NCBI GenBank assembly: GCA_023253615.1
Contig: JALRFZ010000454.1
Coordinates: 1 to 24,591 of the forward strand
Direction: 5' to 3'
Source of the DNA: Verrucomicrobiales bacterium
GTDB taxonomy: Bacteria > Verrucomicrobiota > Verrucomicrobiia > Verrucomicrobiales > DEV007
Length of the DNA: 24,591 bases
Below, piece after piece: positions 22,697-24,591 of the stretch (its first letter is position 1; each line of letters starts with the position of its first letter). Under the pieces are notes generated by a model. It was not told the origin of the DNA, did no database searches, and saw only the letters and a program-made list of their open reading frames with translations. The translations under genes and the position numbers were made by a program.

Positions 22697-24181
22697 TCAG
22701 GCCAGGAGATCCCGGACCACTTTCGCCCCTTCGACGCCGGTGAGTCGTTGCTCGAGCCCCTGGAAAGGATGGCTGAAGCGATTCGCTTCGATGCCCATGC
22801 AGTGCAGGATCGTGGCGTTGAGATCGTTCAGATGCACCGGATTCTCGACGACGTTGTAGCTGAAATCATCGGTCTCGCCGTAGGTGAGCCCCTTCTTCAC
22901 CCCGCCACCGGCCATCCACATGCAGAAGTTCTTCGGATGGTGGTCACGGCCGTAATTGTCCTTCGTCAAGGTGCCCTGGGAATAGACGGTGCGCCCGAAT
23001 TCGCCGCCGAAGACGACGAGGGTGTCCTCCAGCATGCCACGGAGCTTCAGATCCTGGATCAGCGCGGCGGTCGGTTGATCGACGTCGCGGCATTGTCCGG
23101 CGATGAGCTTCGGCAGGCTGCCATGCTGGTCCCATCCCCGATGGAGGATCTGGATGGTGCGCACCCCTCGCTCGGCGAGGCGGCGGGCCATGATCGCACT
23201 GTGGGCATAGGTGCCCGGCGTCTTCACATCAGGACCATACATCGCGAGGGTGGCTTCACTCTCGCCGGAGAGGTCGGTCAGCTCGGGCACGCTCGCCTGC
23301 ATCCGGAAGGCCATCTCATACTGGGCGATGCGGGTCTGCGTATCGGGATCGGCGAGACGCTCGTAGTGCTTTTGATTCAGGCGCCCCAGCGCGTCGAGCA
23401 TGGTGCGCCGGTCGTCGCGGTTCACGCCGGGAGGATACTTCACGAAGAGGACCGGATCCCCCGCCCCGCGCAGGGCGACACCGTCGTATTTCGTGGGAAG
23501 GAAGCCGCTGCTCCACATCCGCGTGAAGAGCGCCTGGGCCTGGCTTTCCTTGGGAAAGCTCGGGGTGAAAACGACAAAGGCGGGCAGATCGTTGCTCTCG
23601 CTGCCGAGACCATAGCTGATCCACGAGCCGAGACTGGGTTTTCCCGGCACCTCGGATCCGGTCATGACAAAGGTGCAGGCCGGATCGTGGTTGATCGCGT
23701 CGGTCTGCACCGTCTTGATCATGGTGATGTCGTCGGCGATGCCCTGCAAGTGGGGGACAAGTTCGCTCATCCACATGCCGCTCTTCCCGCATTGCTTGAA
23801 GGCGAACTTGCTCGGGGCGACCGGCAGGCGCGCCTGACCGCTCGTCATCGTGGTGATCCGCTGGCCTTTGCGGATCGAGTCGGGCAGGTCGGTGTCGAAA
23901 AGTTTCTGCAGGCCCGGTTTGTGGTCGAAGAGGTCGAGCTGGGCGGGACCTCCGTTCATGTGCAGGTAGATGAGCCGTTTCGCCTTCGGAGCGAAATGCG
24001 GGAATCCGGGCAAGGCGGGGTGGACCGAGTCGGTTGCCGGCGCACCCGACGCCGCTCCGAAGGCGGAACGTCCCGCGAGCGTGGCGAGGGCGAGCCCGCC
24101 CAGTTTCAGGCCCGCGCCCTCGAAGAAATTCCGGCGCGTGAGCAGTTCGTGGTAGGAGATGGCGGGGTTCATGGGATTCAC
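22697..24181 (-). CDS. DUF1501 protein with twin-arginine signal
   Basis: A 494-residue protein of the DUF1501 family, distant relatives of sulfatases and phosphatases that are abundant in Planctomycetota and Verrucomicrobiota. The Tat signal is [20 protein letters not shown] (15-34). The family hallmark [20 protein letters not shown] (71-90) follows, then [16 protein letters not shown] and the late [15 protein letters not shown] block. Length is typical. The biochemical role is not established; these genes usually accompany a DUF1549/DUF1553 cytochrome-like partner, which is absent here. The start may be GTG 24181, which overlaps the toxin stop as GTGA, or ATG 24172, which still keeps the Tat signal. 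It probably shares a transcript with the toxin module upstream. Confidence 0.9.
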   Translation of the reverse strand: MNPMNPAISYHELLTRRNFFEGAGLKLGGLALATLAGRSAFGAASGAPATDSVHPALPGFPHFAPKAKRLIYLHMNGGPAQLDLFDHKPGLQKLFDTDLPDSIRKGQRITTMTSGQARLPVAPSKFAFKQCGKSGMWMSELVPHLQGIADDITMIKTVQTDAINHDPACTFVMTGSEVPGKPSLGSWISYGLGSESNDLPAFVVFTPSFPKESQAQALFTRMWSSGFLPTKYDGVALRGAGDPVLFVKYPPGVNRDDRRTMLDALGRLNQKHYERLADPDTQTRIAQYEMAFRMQASVPELTDLSGESEATLAMYGPDVKTPGTYAHSAIMARRLAERGVRTIQILHRGWDQHGSLPKLIAGQCRDVDQPTAALIQDLKLRGMLEDTLVVFGGEFGRTVYSQGTLTKDNYGRDHHPKNFCMWMAGGGVKKGLTYGETDDFSYNVVENPVHLNDLNATILHCMGIEANRFSHPFQGLEQRLTGVEGAKVVRDLLA

Positions 24182-24467
24182 GGTTCGAAACCACGCAAGT
24201 GACGTTCGATTTGCATGGGATCCTGTCGGAGGTCAAGAATGGCAGACACGATGATTCGTTTACCGGTGTATTCGTAGTAGATACCAAAGGTGGTGTTTCG
24301 AATCAGAACTCGGCGAACAGCCTCGAATGGGGCCCCGCCCCCATCTCGGGATTCGATTTCAGCAGACACATGGTTGAGAGGAACTCATTGTCGAACTTTT
24401 CCCCGAAGCGTGAAAAATGAACATACCAATCAGCCTCAGCCGATTGGAGGATCACAATCTCATTCAT
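24178..24467 (-). pseudogene. RelE/ParE-family toxin, frameshifted
   Basis: The ATG at 24467 begins MNEIVILQSAEADWYVHFSR, followed by FGEKFDNEFL, a RelE/ParE-type N-terminus. After about residue 45 (EMGAG) the frame loses family character and stops at 24303. The matching C-terminus, APFEAVRRVLIRNTTFG running on to [20 protein letters not shown] and a stop at 24178, lies in the next frame. One added base in the tract GGGGGCGGGGCCCC (minus strand, 24342-24329) restores a single 96-residue protein, the normal family length. The break is either a sequencing or assembly error or a real inactivating mutation. Its start overlaps the antitoxin stop by 8 bases and its stop overlaps the DUF1501 start (GTGA). 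Confidence 0.8.
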
Positions 24468-24591
24468 CGACCGGTCGCCCCCACTTCTTGCGGAAGTCCT
24501 CCCAGGAAAGAGCCGATCCCGGATTGCGCCGGTAATCTTCCATTCTCGCCTCCAGCAGCTCTCCGATGGCGTGATCAAGAGGGGAATCCTG
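24460..24591 (-). CDS. Partial antitoxin of the RelE-type module (addiction-module component)
   Basis: Only the last 43 residues are in the window; the N-terminus lies beyond 24591. The visible part includes LDHAIGELLEARMEDYRRNP and then SWEDFRKKWGRPVDE, ending at TGA 24460-24462. The helix ELLEARMEDYRRNP and the WEDF-type tail resemble short putative addiction-module antitoxins that precede RelE/ParE toxins. It overlaps the toxin start by 8 bases (ATGAATGA), a usual arrangement. The identification rests on position and tail similarity, so the family name is tentative. Confidence 0.65.
   Translation of the reverse strand, partial: QDSPLDHAIGELLEARMEDYRRNPGSALSWEDFRKKWGRPVDE

Noticed and set aside
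2459..24591. A defence island, given the four toxin-antitoxin modules
   Set aside because: No restriction, CRISPR, CBASS, retron or other defence genes are visible; intervening genes are secretory or metabolic.
1..24591. CRISPR array, tRNA, rRNA, insertion sequence or attachment site
   Set aside because: No regularly spaced repeats, cloverleaf-like segments, transposase motifs or tRNA-end duplications were seen.

Overview
The window looks like a high-GC chromosomal segment of a member of the Planctomycetota-Verrucomicrobiota superphylum, most likely Verrucomicrobiota. The grounds are a DUF1501 protein with a twin-arginine signal, a hybrid GntR-HTH/LacI-effector regulator, several secreted propeller proteins with an LFVD motif near the N-terminus, and many ATGA start/stop overlaps. 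This is family-level inference; there is no rRNA or other taxonomic marker. No tRNA, rRNA, CRISPR array, transposase or integrase was seen.

Layout from left to right. At 1-56 there is a nested inverted repeat. At 65-2401 (minus) lies an amidohydrolase fused to a class III aminotransferase, divergent from a Phd/PIN toxin-antitoxin pair (2459-3183). A compact six-gene minus-strand operon (12723 down to 3165) encodes exported proteins: a BNR propeller, an M14-like peptidase fused to an esterase, an LFVD propeller, an SGNH esterase, a Tat-exported BNR propeller and a GH43/GH32-like propeller. The first four genes are joined by ATGA overlaps. A DUF433/DUF5615 pair (12819-13408) separates this from a second exported operon (about 17490 down to 13427): a beta-helix protein and two more LFVD propellers. 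MazEF (17539-18134) follows. Next is a cytoplasmic metabolic pair, RraA-like then phytanoyl-CoA-dioxygenase-like (19661 down to 18151), divergent from a GntR/LacI-type regulator (19733-20815).

The right part differs. A prepilin-like N-terminus and a von Willebrand A domain sit in adjacent frames (22535 down to 20842) and become one 564-residue protein if a single G is added to a run of five. A DUF1501 protein follows, preceded by a RelE-type toxin that is also broken by a one-base shift in a G/C tract, and by the 3' end of its antitoxin at the window edge.

Working together (inference): the two exported operons look like a locus for breaking down an unidentified decorated glycan or glycoconjugate. 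Propellers would handle glycosidic linkages, the SGNH and alpha/beta hydrolases would remove esters, and the M14-like domain would cleave amide or aminoacyl groups. The cytoplasmic amidohydrolase-aminotransferase, RraA-like and dioxygenase proteins could process released products, with the 19733 regulator as a local sensor. No transporter or outer-membrane uptake system is present. Four different toxin-antitoxin modules are interspersed between the blocks.
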